Source: Flaveria trinervia (lineage: Eukaryota; Streptophyta; Magnoliopsida; Asterales; Asteraceae). From it: a DNA stretch of 64,000 bases. The notes below the pieces were generated by a model that was not told where the DNA came from, ran no database searches, and saw only the letters and a program-made list of their open reading frames with translations. Of the stretch, positions 22,272-35,473 are shown piece by piece. A program made the position numbers and the translations under genes. The stretch covers positions 47,319-111,318 of the forward strand of contig JACCIX010000535.1 of the NCBI GenBank assembly GCA_025506515.1, written 5' to 3'. Each line of letters starts with the position of its first letter. Position 1 is the first letter of the stretch.

Positions 22272-25200
22272 TCAAATATAAAGTACAACATTAACCCAGT
22301 CACTAGAATATCTAAGTCCCATGGCACAAGCATGACCTTCATGCTTTGCCTTTTCAAGGAGTTTTGTGAGTGGATCCGCAATGTTTTTATCAGTGGGACT
22401 TTGCGAATACATATCTTTCCCTTTTCAACTTCATCCCTTATGTAGTTGAATCTCCGTTCAATGTGCCGAGTCTTTTGATGAGCACGAGGTTCCTTGATTT
22501 GAGCAATCGCACCTTCGTTGTCACAAAAGATCTCTAGGGGATCCTGAATGGAAGGGACTACCCCTAGGTCGGCTATGAATTTCTTCAGCCATGCAGCTTC
22601 CTGTGCTGCCATTGAAGCGGCGACATATTCTGACTCTGTAGTGGACAACGCTACGACTTCTTGCTTTGAGCTTTTCCAAGAAACAGCTCCGCCATTTAGA
22701 ATAAAGATGTACCCTGATTGAGATCGTGAATCATCTCGATCGGTTTGGAAACTCGCATCCGTGTAACCTTTTACTACGAGTTCCTCTTCACCAGACCCGT
22801 AGATCAAGAACATGTCCTTAGTCCTCCTTAGGTATTTCAGAATGTTCTTGACAGCCATCCAATGACTATCACCAGGATTTTGCTGGTATCTACTTGTCAT
22901 GCTCAAAGCGCATGACACATCTGGTCTAGTGCATATCATTGCATACATGATGGATCCTATAGCAGATGCATATGGGATTGCCTTCATTCTATTTTGCTCC
23001 TCCTTCGAGCTTGGACATTGAGTCATACTCAATATTGTCCCTCTTTGAATAGGTACAGTACCTTTCTTAGAGTTTTCCATTTGAACCTTTTCAAGATTTT
23101 GTCAATGTATGCACTTTGATTCAAACCTATCAGCCGCCTAGATCTATCCCTATAGATCTTTATTCCCAGAATATAGGTGGCCTCACCAAGATCCTTAATG
23201 GAAAAACAACTTCCAAGCCAGGTTTTTACACCTTCCAAAGTTGGAATGTCATTTCCAAATAGTAGTATGTCATCGACATACAATACTAAGAAGGTTATTG
23301 TGCTCCCACTAGCCTTCTTATACACACAAGCCTCATCAGCGTTTTTGATGAAGCCAAATTTCCTTACTTCATCATCAAAACGGTGATTCCAACTTCTCGA
23401 TGCTTGTTTCAATCCATAGATTGATTTCTTTAACTTGCATACTTTGTTAGGATGTTTTGGATTGACAAACCTTCAGGCTGAACCATATAGACATCTTCCT
23501 CAAGATATCCATTTAGGAATGCGGTTTTGACATCCATTGCCAAATCTCATAATCATAATGAGCTGCTATGGCAAACAATATCCTTATAGACTTAAGCATT
23601 GCAACAGGTGAGAAGGTTTCATCAAAATCAACCCCTTGAGTTTGAGTGAAACCCTTTGCTACAAGTCTAGCTTTGTAAGTATCCAAGTTTCCATGCATAT
23701 CGGTTTTCTTCTTGAAAACCCACTTACTTCCAACTACTTTGGAATTAGGAGGTGGTACAACAAGTTCCCAAACTTGATTGTCATACATGGATTGCATCTC
23801 AACGTTCATGGCCTCAAGCCATTTGTCACAATCCAAATTGGACACTGCATCATGATATGTGGTTGGTTCATCAGAGTCAACCACGTAGCATCCATCCATA
23901 AAAAATCCATATCTTTCAGGTGGATTACTTGTTCTACCACTTCTGCGAACGTTTTGTGTGTATTGATCAACCCTTGATCATCCTCAACATCCTCATGTTG
24001 AGTGCTAGTTTCAACCAAACGTGTATTAGGCTGTGGTTCTTGTTCCTCCTCAAGATCCACTGTTCTACTACTAGCTCCTTCCATAAGGAACTTGGCTTCT
24101 AAGAACTCACCCTTTCTGGAAACAAACACCTTTTGTTCCAGTGGATCATAGAAATAATATCCCATAGAATCTCTAGGATATCCAACAAAGATACACTTGG
24201 TGGATCGGACTTCTAATTTTTGGGGTGGGAGTCTTAACATAAGCCTCACAACCCCAAACCCTTAAGTATGATAGGGATGGAACTCTTCCATGCCATATCT
24301 CAAAAGGTGTCCTTTCCACCTTCTTGGTTGGGGCCATATTCAGAATACGAGCCGCGGAGAGCAAAGCGAAACCCCAAAATGATAGAGGCAATGTGCTTCT
24401 AGCCATCATAGATCGGACCATATCCAATAAGGTTCGATTCCTCCTCTCAGACACACCATTATGTTGTGGTGTTCCAGGTGGAGTGAGTTGTGAGACAATC
24501 CCACAACTCCTAATATGATCTTGAAAAACATCACTTAGGTATTCACCACCCCTATCGGTGCGGAGAACTTTAATTGATTTGTTGAGTTGATTTTCTACTT
24601 CATTCTTGAAGATTTTGAACATTTCAAAAGCTTCATCTTTGTGTCTTAATAATACACGTACCCATAGCGACTATAATCGTCGGTAAAGGTAATGAAGTAT
24701 CTTTCACCATTCCTAGTCATTGGCTTAAAAGGACCACATACATCCGAATGTATGATACCTAATAAATCTTTTGCCCTTTCGTTAGTTCCACTAAAGGGTG
24801 CCTTAGTCATTTTTCCTTGTAAACAAGATTCACATACATCAAATGAATCACATTCATTTGCTTTTAAAAGACCATTCTTTTGAAGTGTTTGTATGCGTTT
24901 CTTGTTTATATGACCAAGACGACAATGCCAAAGGTAGGTATCACTCAAATCCAATTTAAGTTTTTTGGTGGTTGCTTGGTATATTGAGCTATCATATGTT
25001 GCGTTTTCATGAACCAATTCATAAATACCATTACAAGGTATAGCTTTAAAATAAAATACATGATTTAAAGAAACATGAATATCATTGTCAACAAACTTGA
25101 AATCATAATCATATTGTCTTAAACGGGAAACAGAAATTATGTTCCTAGTCAAACTAGGAGCATATAATACATTACTTAAAATAACTTCCAAACCATTTGG

Positions 25201-26301
25201 AAGTTTCAAAATGTAGTCTCCTTGGGCTTCCACATGAACCTTTGCACCATTGCCCATGAAGAGACTTATTTCCCCTTTCTCATAATGCTCATTTCTTTTG
25301 AACCCCTGCAACAAATTGCAAATGTGAGTTCCACATCCGGTATCTAATACCCATGTGTTAGAAGAAATAACATTTAATTCTATATGTATCATGTATATTA
25401 TACCTGAGGTTTGCCCCGCATCCCTCTTTTCTCTCAACTCTTTGAGATAGACTGGACAATTTCTCATCCAATGCCCTATCTCACCACATTTGAAGCATGG
25501 GTCATTCACAGCAACCTTTTGCTTCTCCTTGGGTTTTGGAGGTTCCGCCCTAACAACCATCTTCCCCTTTCCCAAACGTGCCCCCTTTCCTTTGGCAACA
25601 GTTGCCTTGGGAGGGGGTAGAGACCTTCTCCTTCTCCCACCTTCATTAATGGTGAGAACGGGTAAAACCCTTTTACCCATTCCCGCCTCAGCTGATTTGA
25701 GCATCGAATGAAGTTCATTTATGCTCTTGTCCCATCCGTTCATGTTGTAATTCATGACGAATGCCTCAAACCTTTTAGTTAGGCCATTAAGGATCAAATC
25801 CGTGGCCAACTCCTTTGAGACGGACAGTTCAGCCTTTGAAGGCGGTCGATGTGGCTTTTCATCTTAAGAACATAAGATGAAACTGATTGGGATTCCTCCA
25901 TCCGACATGCATGAAGCGCTCGAACCGTTTCGAAGCGCTCCACTCTAGCTTGTTAGCTGGAACGTTTCCCGCAGCTGAGTGATCATGTCATAGGCTCCAT
26001 GGAGCTCATACTCCTTTTGGAGTTTGGGTGTCATACTTGCCAACATTAGACAAGAGACCTGGATGGAGTCCTCCACATATCTAACCCAATCATTATAGGC
26101 TTCCACATCCTCCTCGTTAGGTTCATCGGGGATGGGATCATCAAGGATATAGGCCCGCTTTTCTTGCTTGAGAACAATTCTCAAGTTGCGGTACCAATCC
26201 ATGAAATTGTTAGGTGTTAGACGATCCCTTTGAAGAATCGCCCTTAGGGATTGGTTGTTCTGGTTTGGTACATCATTATTAGCGTTGTTGTTGTCGGCCA
26301 T
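22272..26301 (-). pseudogene. Element B Gag-Pol polyprotein (nearly intact, a few frameshifts)
   Basis: The ATG is at 26301 (MADNNNANN). Order: copia Gag core (to ~25945), capsid C-terminal part, Lys-rich stretch, CCHC knuckle CFKCGEIGHWMRNC near 25500, protease WVLDTGCGTHIC near 25340, pre-integrase LWHCRLGHIN and CESCLQGK near 24910-24820, integrase with HSDVCGP, TDRGGEY and HNGVSERRNR (the three acidic residues present), RT with WVFKKK and YVDD at 23269-23280, RNase H with TDASFQ and STTESEYVAA. The stop is at 22272. Frame breaks lie near 25870, 24635, 24210, 23520 and 23060; most look like single-base changes. It is one continuous polyprotein with no gag stop. Typical copia size is ~1,300 codons, as here. 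Confidence 0.92.
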
Positions 26302-27706
26302 CTACAAGATGTTACAAAGTTCTATTTTTAGTAATCGTTGATAATTATATTTCATTTTAAATACCTTTATGTCTCATAGACTATTAAAAAAAAAATTTTA
26401 GAATCCAACGTTATATTTAAATATTGGTTAGGTGACCTTTATCCCATTATTCAAATAAAACAAGGTAGTCATAAATGACAATTGCAACCTATTGCAACTT
26501 CTAGTGGTATGGGATCGTTTAAACATCATATGTTTATCACGGCATGTTTATCCCATCAACACCTTTTATAAAACATATTTTAGGTGATCCATTCAATATA
26601 TTTTACAAATCAAGTCGTCCTACTTACACACACGTGTGAGTTTACTATATAAGTGGTTAGGTGACCTTTATCCCACAAACATGGTATTCTCACCTCAAAT
26701 TACAAGTTCCCTCAAAGTGGTTAGGTGACCTTTATCCCACTAAGTTTGCAAGTAACCTAAGTGTTGTGAAAAAGGATGGTGTTTAACTTGTTTTCAAAAG
26801 GGATATACGATTTCACAATTCTTGTTAAGAAAAGTCTATGTACCATATGATTGTATGCATTCAACCATATGGTACCCTATTGGTTCTTATGAATAAAACC
26901 CATTTTATTTTGCAAACCATTAATTCCTTTTGTAGAACCATTGAATTTTGCTTAATGATTTGAGAACCAATTACTTGTTTATAGTTTGTTTTAGTTGATG
27001 GTTTGTTAATCACATCCAAATATTCAAAACAAACATCATCATATGCATTCAACCAAACATTAAACAAAACATTCAAATATGCATAACAAAGCATACAAAG
27101 TTGAGCACACTTGTTTAGCCAAAACAAGTGTGTCAAATGGTCTTGTCCTAAGGGTTAAGAACATGACACATGGTTGACCCAAAAAGGACTCCCACTTGAA
27201 TCCATAACTTCAAGCATCCTCTTTGTCCATCTTTTCTTCAAGTCTTGATCTTGAGCTTCCTTACAAGATATGTATCCTAATACATTTTACTAGTAAAGAT
27301 AAACTCCTAATCTATTTATTACAAACCATGTGAATAAATAAATTACAAGACTAGACTTGAAACAAAATTATTATTACATGCCCAAATGAATACAACATGA
27401 CGATCAATCATACAATCCAAGTGGTCTAGGCTTTGTTATGCATAAACAACAACAATATATCCAAACATACATAAGAAGTCGATTTTTGGCAGCCCCTTAA
27501 AACCCATGTTTTTGGCCACATAAACCAAGAACAAATGGGTTTAGTCCAAGCAAACAATAATCTTATAAACTAGATTTTAAAGATCCTAATATGCATAATA
27601 TAGCATCTTTAAAACATCAAAAGGGGCACCAAAATAGCCCCTTAAACCCACGGTTGGGCTGTCCAAAAGAAAGCAAAGTGTAATACATGTATGCATATGT
27701 ATAAGT
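26302..27706 (-). other. Element B 5' leader with three conserved motifs
   Basis: The 1.4-kb leader holds GGTTAGGTGACCTTTATCCC (+ strand) at 26426, 26655 and 26719, with spacing close to that in A. A 91-codon ORF at 26861-27136 is not conserved in A and is not called. Confidence 0.78.
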
Positions 27707-27720
27707 GGCTCTTGATGCCA
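27707..27720 (-). other. Element B primer binding site
   Basis: Minus strand TGGCATCAAGAGCC lies one base inside the 5' LTR. It differs from that of A by one base and from the initiator tRNA-Met site by a C for T and an added base. Confidence 0.78.
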
Positions 27721-27721
27721 T

Positions 27722-28648
27722 TGTTGGGATTTTAACATGTTTATCAAAGCTTCATACAACATGATTTATATGAAAATGCAGCGGAATAATATTTTGAAAC
27801 ATATTAATATCTGATTATAAAACCCATTTTATAATAACCCCAAGCCATGGATCTTTATACATAATGCATACAAATGTAAAACAACAAAAAAAAATCAAGG
27901 AACTACAACCTTTGTAGCTACTTAACCCGAGCTTTAAGATGAGAAGGATGGTGATGATCTTGAAGGCTAGATTCCAACAAGCAATCCTCAAGAAGATGAT
28001 ACCCCAAGCACGTGCAAAACCCTCTCTTTGCTAGGATTGAACACCAAGTTGTAGTCTCTCTTCCTAGTGAAGTTTTTCAGCCAAGAACCAAAACTTGAAG
28101 CTGAAAATCCTTCTTCTCTTGTTCAAATCCGAAAATCTTGAAAGAGAGAGAGAGAGAGAGAGTCTCTTGTGTAGGTTGAGTGTGTGTGTTAAAATGAATT
28201 GATTAGGAAGCTAATGCATGTGCTTGGAACAATAAAAGGCATTCCCAAGACATACATAAGGGGCGGCCGAATGGCTCCCCTTTTTCTCACCAAAATTCAA
28301 ATTAATCCTTTTTAAAGGAATACACTAGTAATCAACCCTTTTATAAAATTGAACCACTTTAATTTTATAACACAATACATATGTTATTTGTCATTCTTTA
28401 ACTAATTTAAACAATGAACAAATAATCCCTCATGAACAAATTAATACATATAATATGTTCATCTACAAAAGCAATAATTTAGAAAATCCAATTTTCTAAA
28501 TTGGTGTCACTTATTATTGTATGATCTTATCAACAAATAAATTTTCTTTCGGTGTTTGTTTGGCTTGTTATTGGGTATGACCCGACTTGGATCATATCAC
28601 ACTAGCCACATCAATTTAATATGAATCTTGGGCAGATCAAATCTTTTA
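27722..28648 (-). repeat. Element B 5' LTR
   Basis: It is 927 bp and differs from 20602-21522 by few changes, most of them one-base gains or losses (for example in A and G runs). GCAGCGGAAT is at 27778-27787; the GA repeat at 28143-28162 is shorter than in the partner. Confidence 0.93.
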
Positions 28649-28653
28649 TTGTA

Positions 28654-29091
28654 ACAACTGAAAACTTGGTATTAGTCATCAGTAGTTATAAAACTACTGA
28701 AGACATGGTATTGCTTTAGTTGTTTAGAATGAAACAGCAGTAGTACAAACGACTGAAGAGAATTTCTCATCAGCGTTTTCGTCAATTCTTAGCTTTCAGC
28801 TGTTTCATACTGTCCTCACACATTCATCAGCCTTTTTGCAGATTTCAGTTGTTTCATGGACATCAGTACTTACTGTTTATACTGATTTCAGTAATTGTAC
28901 TACGCAGTAGTTTTAACACATCATAGTTTTAACTACATCAGTAGTTTGGAACAGATAAAGTACTTCAGTACTTATGAGACATTTAGCCATCAGTAGTTAT
29001 AAAACTACTGAAGGGAAAAGCTCATCAGTACTTATATGTGACGGGTACCAATGATCACCAGTAATTACTACGAATCATCAGTATTTGTCAC
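28654..29091 (-). promoter_or_regulatory. Element D spacer after pol, distal part (U3-like repeats)
   Basis: This part of the D spacer, between the TTGTA duplication and the Pol stop, has dense CTTCAG, CATCAGTAGTT and AACTACTGAAG motifs in both orientations, like the LTR U3. Together with 20284-20601 it forms a spacer of ~0.75 kb before the aORF. No ORF is supported. Confidence 0.6.
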
Positions 29092-32000
29092 TTATTCTAG
29101 CTGCAGCATACCAAGCCTTAACACCAGTTTTGGAAAGTTGAACTATCCAAAGGCTTAGTAAAATGTCTGCAAGCTCATCAGCACTGGGCACAAATTAGGA
29201 TCAATCAGACCTTTTTCAAAACAATCCCTTATAAAATGATGTCTGATCTCTATATGTTTGGTCCTAGAGTGCTGGACTGGATTTTTGACAATGCACAGAG
29301 CTGAAGCACTATCCATTAACAATGGAGTCTTAGTCTCTGTAATGCCATAATCCAGAAGTTGGTTCTGAAGCCAGAGTACCTGAGAGGTACAGGTTGCAGC
29401 AGCAATGTACTCTGCTTCAGCAGTTGATGTAGCAACTGAGGTCTGTTTCTTGCTCTGCCAAGAAATCAAGCAGTTGCCTAGGAATTGACATCCACCAGAA
29501 GTTGATTTCCTGGTCAACTTACACCCTGCATAGTCACTGTCAGAAAAAGTAACTAATTTACCAGAATGTCCAGTAGAATACCATAAACCTAGAGATGGAG
29601 TGCCTTGCAGATATCTAAAGATCCTCTTGACTGCAATCAGATGAGACTCTTTAGGTGCAGCCTGAAATCTAGCACAAACACATGTAGCAAACATAATATC
29701 TGGTCTAGAAGCTGTTAAATACATCAAGGACCCAATCATACATCTGTAAAGTGTTTCATCAACCACTTTACCTTTGTGATCTGTATCCAGTTGTGTGGTG
29801 CTGCACATGGGGGTAGAACAGGGCTTACAGTTTTGTAAATCAAACTTTTGCAAAAGATCTTTTGTGTATTTGGACTGATGAATGAAAATTCCATCAGCCT
29901 TTTGTTTGATTTGCAACCCCAGAAAGAACTGTAATTGTCCCATGGCACTCATTTCAAACTTCTGTTGCATCAACTTTGTAAAGGCATCACACAACTTTGG
30001 ATTAGAGGATGCAAAAATAATATCATCTACATAAATTTAAACAATTAGATTATGCTGCCCAGCTTTCTTAATGAATAAAGTCTTATCTATGGAGCCTCTA
30101 GTGAAATTATTTTCCAGAAGAAAGTTTGATAATGTCTCATACCAGGCTCGAGGAGCTTGTTTTAACCCATAAAGAGCCTTATCAAGCTTATACACCCAAT
30201 TAGGATGTTTATTGTCCTCAAAGCCTGGAGGTTGACATACATAAACCTCTTCTTTAATTTTTCCATACAAAAAGCACTTTTGACATCCATTTGAAAAACT
30301 TTAAGATTTTGATAAGCAGCATAAGCTAAAAACAATCGAATTGCTTCCAGTCTGGCTACAGGGGCAAAGGTTTCATCATAATCAATACCTTCCTTGTGCA
30401 AACCCCTGAACAACCAGTCTGGCCTTGTTCTTAACAATAAGCCCATTTTCATCAGTTTTGTTCCTAAACACTCATTTAGTGCCTATTGCACACTTACCTG
30501 GAGGTAGAGGAACCAGTTCCCACACTTGCTGTTTCTTGAACTGAAGAAGCTCAAGCTGCATGGCATTAACCCATCCATTGTCCTTTAAAGCAATGTGATA
30601 ATTCTTTGGCTATTGCTGACTGATGAAGAGAGCATAGAAGCAGAAATTTGATAATTGACTTCTTGTTGATACTCCAGCAGTGATATCACCAATGATTTGA
30701 GACATAGGATGATTCTTCAGATCTTGATACACAATGAGATCTGTGCAAGTGTTTGTAGCAGGCTCAGCAGTAACAGATGGTGATGGTGAATCATTCCTTG
30801 AAACCAATCAGTGGATGGTAATTCAAAGGAAGTTGAATTCGAAGAGATCTCATCAGCATTTGTTGTGGATGGTGCTACTGGAGCTACAGGAACATCAGGT
30901 CTAGCTGAATCAAGCAGCTGATCACTAAACCTGAAGAGGTGAGTACTGCAATCATCATCATCATCAGCAGTACCACCAGGTGGTGAATGTTGACAGGAGC
31001 AACAGCAGGAGTTTGACAAGGAACATATTGCAGTATGTCCAAATCAAATAACTCCACAGGGCTTTATGGAATCTTGTCCTTTGGAGATTCATTGAACTTA
31101 ACATGTAGAGTTTCTTCAACCATCTTTGTTCTGCAGTTGAAGACTCTGTATGCCTTGCAAGTAGATGAATAACCAACAAAATACCCTGCATCCACCTTAG
31201 GATCAAATTTATGGAGTTGATCCTTTGTGTTGAGAATAAAACAGGGACACCCAAATGCTTTGAAAAATGAAATCAGAGGAGCCAAATGATGGAGAACTTC
31301 ATATGGAGTCTTCATCAACCTCTGATTTACTAAAACTCTATTTTGCACATAGCAAGCTGTGTTGACAGCTTCAGCCCAAAAGGTCAGTGGCAAACCTGAG
31401 TCAGCCAGCATGGACCTTGCAGCTTCAATGAGGTCCTGTTCTTTCTCTCCACTACTCCATTTTGTTCTGGAGTCCTTGGGATGCTAAACTACCTTTTGAT
31501 CCCCTTTGAAAGATAGAAGTCATCAAGTGTATGATTTCTGAATTCAGTTCCATTGTCACTCCTAATACACTTGACTGGAAGGGAATACTGCTTCTCAATA
31601 TACAACACAAAGTGAATAATCTTCTGAGCAACCTCATCCTTTGAATGTAGAAAGAAAGTCCACACAAATCTGGAGTAATCATCCACAATTACCAGACAGT
31701 ATTTCTTCTTTGCCATGCTCATTACTCTCACAGGACCAAATAAATCCATATGCAGTAATTGCAAGCAGGCAGTGGACTTAGGCACTTCAATAGGAGGGAA
31801 CGAGACTTTGTGCTATTTTCCTTTTAAACAAGCAGTGCAGGTTTCATCACAGTGAAACTCCTTTATTGGTAAGCCTCTGACTAAACTATTGTGGGTAAGC
31901 TGATTCATGTTTTTGAGATTAACATGACCAAGCCTCTGTGCCACAGTTTAGATTCTTGAGAAGAGGCTTTGGAAAATAGGCAAGGATTGCCTTTGAGATC

Positions 32001-32393
32001 TATTTTCTTGGAAGATCTAAGGCATACTCTTCCTGTCCTGTTGGCTCTCAGGAGAGTGTGATCATCCAACACCTTGTCAATCAAGTGCAAAACTTTGGAT
32101 GACAGAATCCTACAGTTTTGACTGGTGAAAAGAGCAACATGGCCTTTATCACACATTTGACTGACACTCAAGAGATTGTACTTGAGATTTTCCACATGAT
32201 TAAAATCATCAAATTTGATTTCTCCATTAGAGACAAAACCCTTACCAATGATGTAACCCCTAGCATCATTGCCAAAAGAAACAAATCCCTTCTTTCCTTG
32301 AGAGTAGTCATGAAGAAGAGAGCTGTTCCCAGTCATGTGCATAGATCCCCCACTGTCTACATACCAGATGCTACTTTGGCATGTTGAAGAACC
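29092..32393 (-). pseudogene. Element D pol: protease, integrase, RT, RNase H
   Basis: It begins at the candidate splice acceptor (GGTTCTTC at 32393) and runs to TAA 29092-29094 (LGMLQLE end). Protease VDSGGSMHMTG lies near 32350; the pre-integrase domain follows with a break near 31950; integrase LLHMDLFGP and SDNGTEF lie at 31760-31540; RT has WVYKLDKALYGLKQAPRAW near 30180 and YVDD at 30022-30033 with an in-frame TAA just before it; RNase H has SDSDYAG and STAEAEYIAA near 29540-29400. The stretch 29994-29155 is a single open frame. Frameshifts and stops elsewhere make this copy defective. Confidence 0.9.
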
Positions 32394-32727
32394 CTACAAT
32401 AATAAACAATGAGTTAGTTTTGGAGACCCAAACCTTTTGGTTTGGGCTTGGTCTCATCAATAGATGGTAAACTAACAGGTTTATCTGAAACAACAGCCTG
32501 AGAGGAAGAAGATGGTGTAGAAGAGGAGTCCTTTGGCTTGGACCTCCTTTTCTGTGGTTTCAACATAGGAGCATCTAGTTGGTTAACTCTACCCAACAGA
32601 TGTTGAACCATCATAACCAGCTGTGTCTGATTTTGTGATAAAGCTTTCAGCTCATCAGACACATTGCCAGTGGAGTTTGATAAGTTCCTATGTTGCACCT
32701 TCTTCTTTGAGCATTCTCAGCTGTCAC
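32394..32727 (-). other. Element D candidate intron at the gag/pol junction
   Basis: Minus strand: donor CAG/GTGACA at 32728/32727, branch-like CTAAC near 32415, acceptor TATTGTAG at 32394, then pol. The gag stop TAA (32414-32416) lies inside. F and G have the same layout (337 and 338 nt, against 334 here). This is sequence inference; no transcript evidence is available. Confidence 0.4.
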
Positions 32728-35237
32728 CTGTTTAACCCCTTCATTTTTGGATTTCTTTGAGGACTTAAGGGTTACAGGATTTGATGTTGCTGATACAAAT
32801 GTGGTCTCAAACTCAGTTTTCATTTTTACCATTTTCTCATTAATTCTTCTTTTTGTTTGAGTTTGGAACCTCTTTTGTACCAACAATCATCTGTAAGATG
32901 ATTGAACAAACCACATACTTCACATGGTTTCTTCTTCATCTTAGGTTGATCATCAACTAAAGAGGGTGAAGCAACTGAAGACTTGTTCTTCAATGCTTTG
33001 GAAGCATTGTTTGCTTTCTTGACTGCCTCTTAGTAGTCTTCAAACTTTTTCTACTGGCAGTTTTCTTCTCTTCAGTACTGACAGCAGTTGAAGTTTGAAC
33101 TTCAGGTGTTAAATCCTGCTCTCTAGTCCTTTCAGGACCTTCAGAATTAACTCCTGAGTTGATCAACTCATTAATCATGTGAGTGTCAGCGTTTGAACCA
33201 TCAACATCAGCTGATAGGTTCAAAGAGGGCTTGATGCTGACTGCTACTTCTAATTGTGCTGTATCAGAAGGTAGATCACATGATGTGATGGATGGTTATC
33301 ACTCTCACCCTCAGATTCTACTTCTGCTCTTGGAGTAAAATCTGTAGGTGGAGCAGTGTGATTGTAACCAATGCCAAACTTCACATTGGAAGCAGATTGC
33401 TTACTAAGAAGCATTTCAAAACCTTTGCATGATTGTACCCATCTATCACACTCTACCTGGGTAACTGCAAGGGTTTCTTTGAGATCTTTGTACTTCTCTA
33501 GAAGTACCTCTTCTCTAGCCTTATCATCAATTATTTGGCATTTCAGTTTGTAAATCTCATCATTTTTATCTTTAAGCACAGACTCAAACTCAGCTTTGTT
33601 TTTGGAAATTATTTGTTCTAGCTTAATGTTCTTATTAATTAGAGCTACATTTGCTTCTCTAATGGAAGCAAATGCTGCTATGCATGGTTCAGAACATAAT
33701 TTGGCTTTTGCCTCAGAGGATACCTGTGATACCTGAGGTGTAGAGGCATTAGAAAATGAAGTATCAGCAGACTCCAAAGCCATAAGAGCTAGATTCCCAA
33801 AAGGACTGTCACCATGTTGAACAGCACCTGAGAACAGTTGGTCATGACCAGACATGTCATCTGGTAAACTGCTCCAGTCAACAACTCCTGGGGTGAAGAA
33901 GCTGTGTTGTTGAGGTTGACTTTGTTGATGAGATTGGGATGGCTGAGGTTCTGGTAGTGCATGAGGTTGTGGTGCCATAGGAACTTGAACTTGATTTGAC
34001 TGTGGCATGTAATAACAAGGGTACGGATATGGCATTTGACCCTGAGGAACAAAATATGCCGGAGATTGTTGTTGAGGATGATGACTAGAAGTGACAGGAT
34101 GTTGCCCTTTGTGTGTTGACTATTGCCAGGAAAAGTCACAAAAGGTGCAGTGGAGTTAGATCCAGTTGATCTACACTCTCTTGCAAAGTGTCCAAGCCTT
34201 TGGCATTTGTGACACCTCAACTTGCTCTTGACAAAACCAACTTTGGTTTTGCCAGAGAGTCCTGGGAATTTTCTTCCAGTTCTTTTATAGAACTTCTGAG
34301 ATCTGATATTTATCAAGGCCATTTGGCTCAAAATATCCATCTCTTCTAAGTCGTCATCAGCAATCCCCTTGAGATCATCCATAATGAAGCATAAATTGTC
34401 ATTATTACACCCAGTAAACTGACCATCAACACTCACAAATGCAGAATTAGAAGTGCTTGAAGAGAAGTTAATATGCTCATCATACTGGCATTCAGATGAA
34501 GCATATTCTGACTCATGACCCACCAAGGTAGTGTTGCCTGGTACAAAGTCTTTAGTGAGCTTTCCAGATGAAGACAACTTCTCTTCTGTTCTATCTCTCT
34601 CTCAAAGTGAGCAGTTTCCCATGGAGTTGGGTGAGAGATAGTTTGTCCAAACTTGCACTGGAGCGTAGGACAATAGTATATGTGTCCCATCTCTCAGGCA
34701 GTGATCTGAGAAATGTTATTCATCTGGATATTTGTGTACTCAAGTTTGACCATTTTTAATTCAGAGATCAAACAAGAGAACCGCTCATATTGTTGAGTCA
34801 GTGTCTCACCCTTTCTATGAGAAAATGTCTCATATTGTTGGGCGAGGATTTCTCTTATTTGCCAAGACCTCATCTGTTCCTCCAATTGTTCTTTCAAGGC
34901 ATTCAGAGGTCATGGGCAGTTTCATGATGCATTAGCCCAGAATAGATTTCATTTGGCAATGCCATGGCTAGAATTCCATGGGCTTTTGCATCAATTTCAA
35001 GCAACTTCTTATCCTCATCTGAGTATTGCTCCCTCCTCTTCGGAACCATTTGATTGGTTTCCGGGTTATTCACCATAGGCTTGTGTGGACCATGTACCAC
35101 TGATGTCCAACAACCTGCGCTGTTAACAGACAGGTGATGGAGCATTCGTCGTTGCCATATGTTATACTCATTCCTAACCAGCATTGGGGCTTGGTTGAGG
35201 AACCAGTATTGTGAGGATCATTGGAGGGAGTAGTCAT
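32414..35237 (-). pseudogene. Element D gag, long form with two zinc knuckles
   Basis: The ATG is at 35237 (MTTPSNDPHN). It has the copia Gag core (NEYNIWQRR, LPNEIYSGL, ETLTQQYERF), then a CCHC knuckle CHKCQRLGHFAREC near 34210, a Pro/Gln/Ser-rich stretch, a coiled coil (INKNIKLEQIISKNKAEF, ~33600-33450), a second knuckle CEVCGLFNHLTDDC near 32900, and a basic Ser-rich tail ending at TAA 32414. At ~940 codons it is much longer than a usual copia Gag of 250-350. Frame breaks near 34900, 34690, 34030, 33240, 32990 and 32890. Gag would package the element RNA. Confidence 0.86.
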
Positions 35238-35473
35238 TTTCAGTTCAGAAAACAATTTAATTCAAGCTTTTAAAAGTTTTACACAGACCACAACAAACTC
35301 AATGAAAACCAAGAAAAGATCTCAGGATGAATGACCAGAAATACAGAAAATTCAATCTCTATAACCGTTTCTTGCAAAAAACAAAAGCTAATTCAATCAA
35401 ACTTAGATCTTGAATAGCAGTTTCAATGATCATTTATTAGATCGATCAATGATTAACCGGCTCTGATACCATT
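35238..35473 (-). other. Element D leader and primer binding site
   Basis: The leader is only ~220 bp. Primer site TGGTATCAGAGCC (minus strand) is at 35459-35471, two bases inside the LTR. It fits the 3' end of plant initiator tRNA-Met, the usual copia primer. Confidence 0.9.

Larger units (their letters stand above)
20602..28648 (-). mobile_element. Element B: complete family I copia element inside D
   Basis: B is an 8,047-bp minus-strand element with LTRs at 20602-21522 and 27722-28648, a perfect target duplication TTGTA (20597-20601 and 28649-28653), primer site and polypurine tract. Of the three family I copies it has the best-preserved Gag-Pol, with all visible catalytic motifs unchanged. 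It is inserted in the repeat-rich spacer between pol and aORF of D, so it must be younger than D, which is younger than C. Confidence 0.94.

Noticed and set aside
35459..35471. tRNA gene fragment at the primer sites
   Set aside because: Only the 12-14 bases complementary to a tRNA 3' end are present, as expected for a primer binding site.
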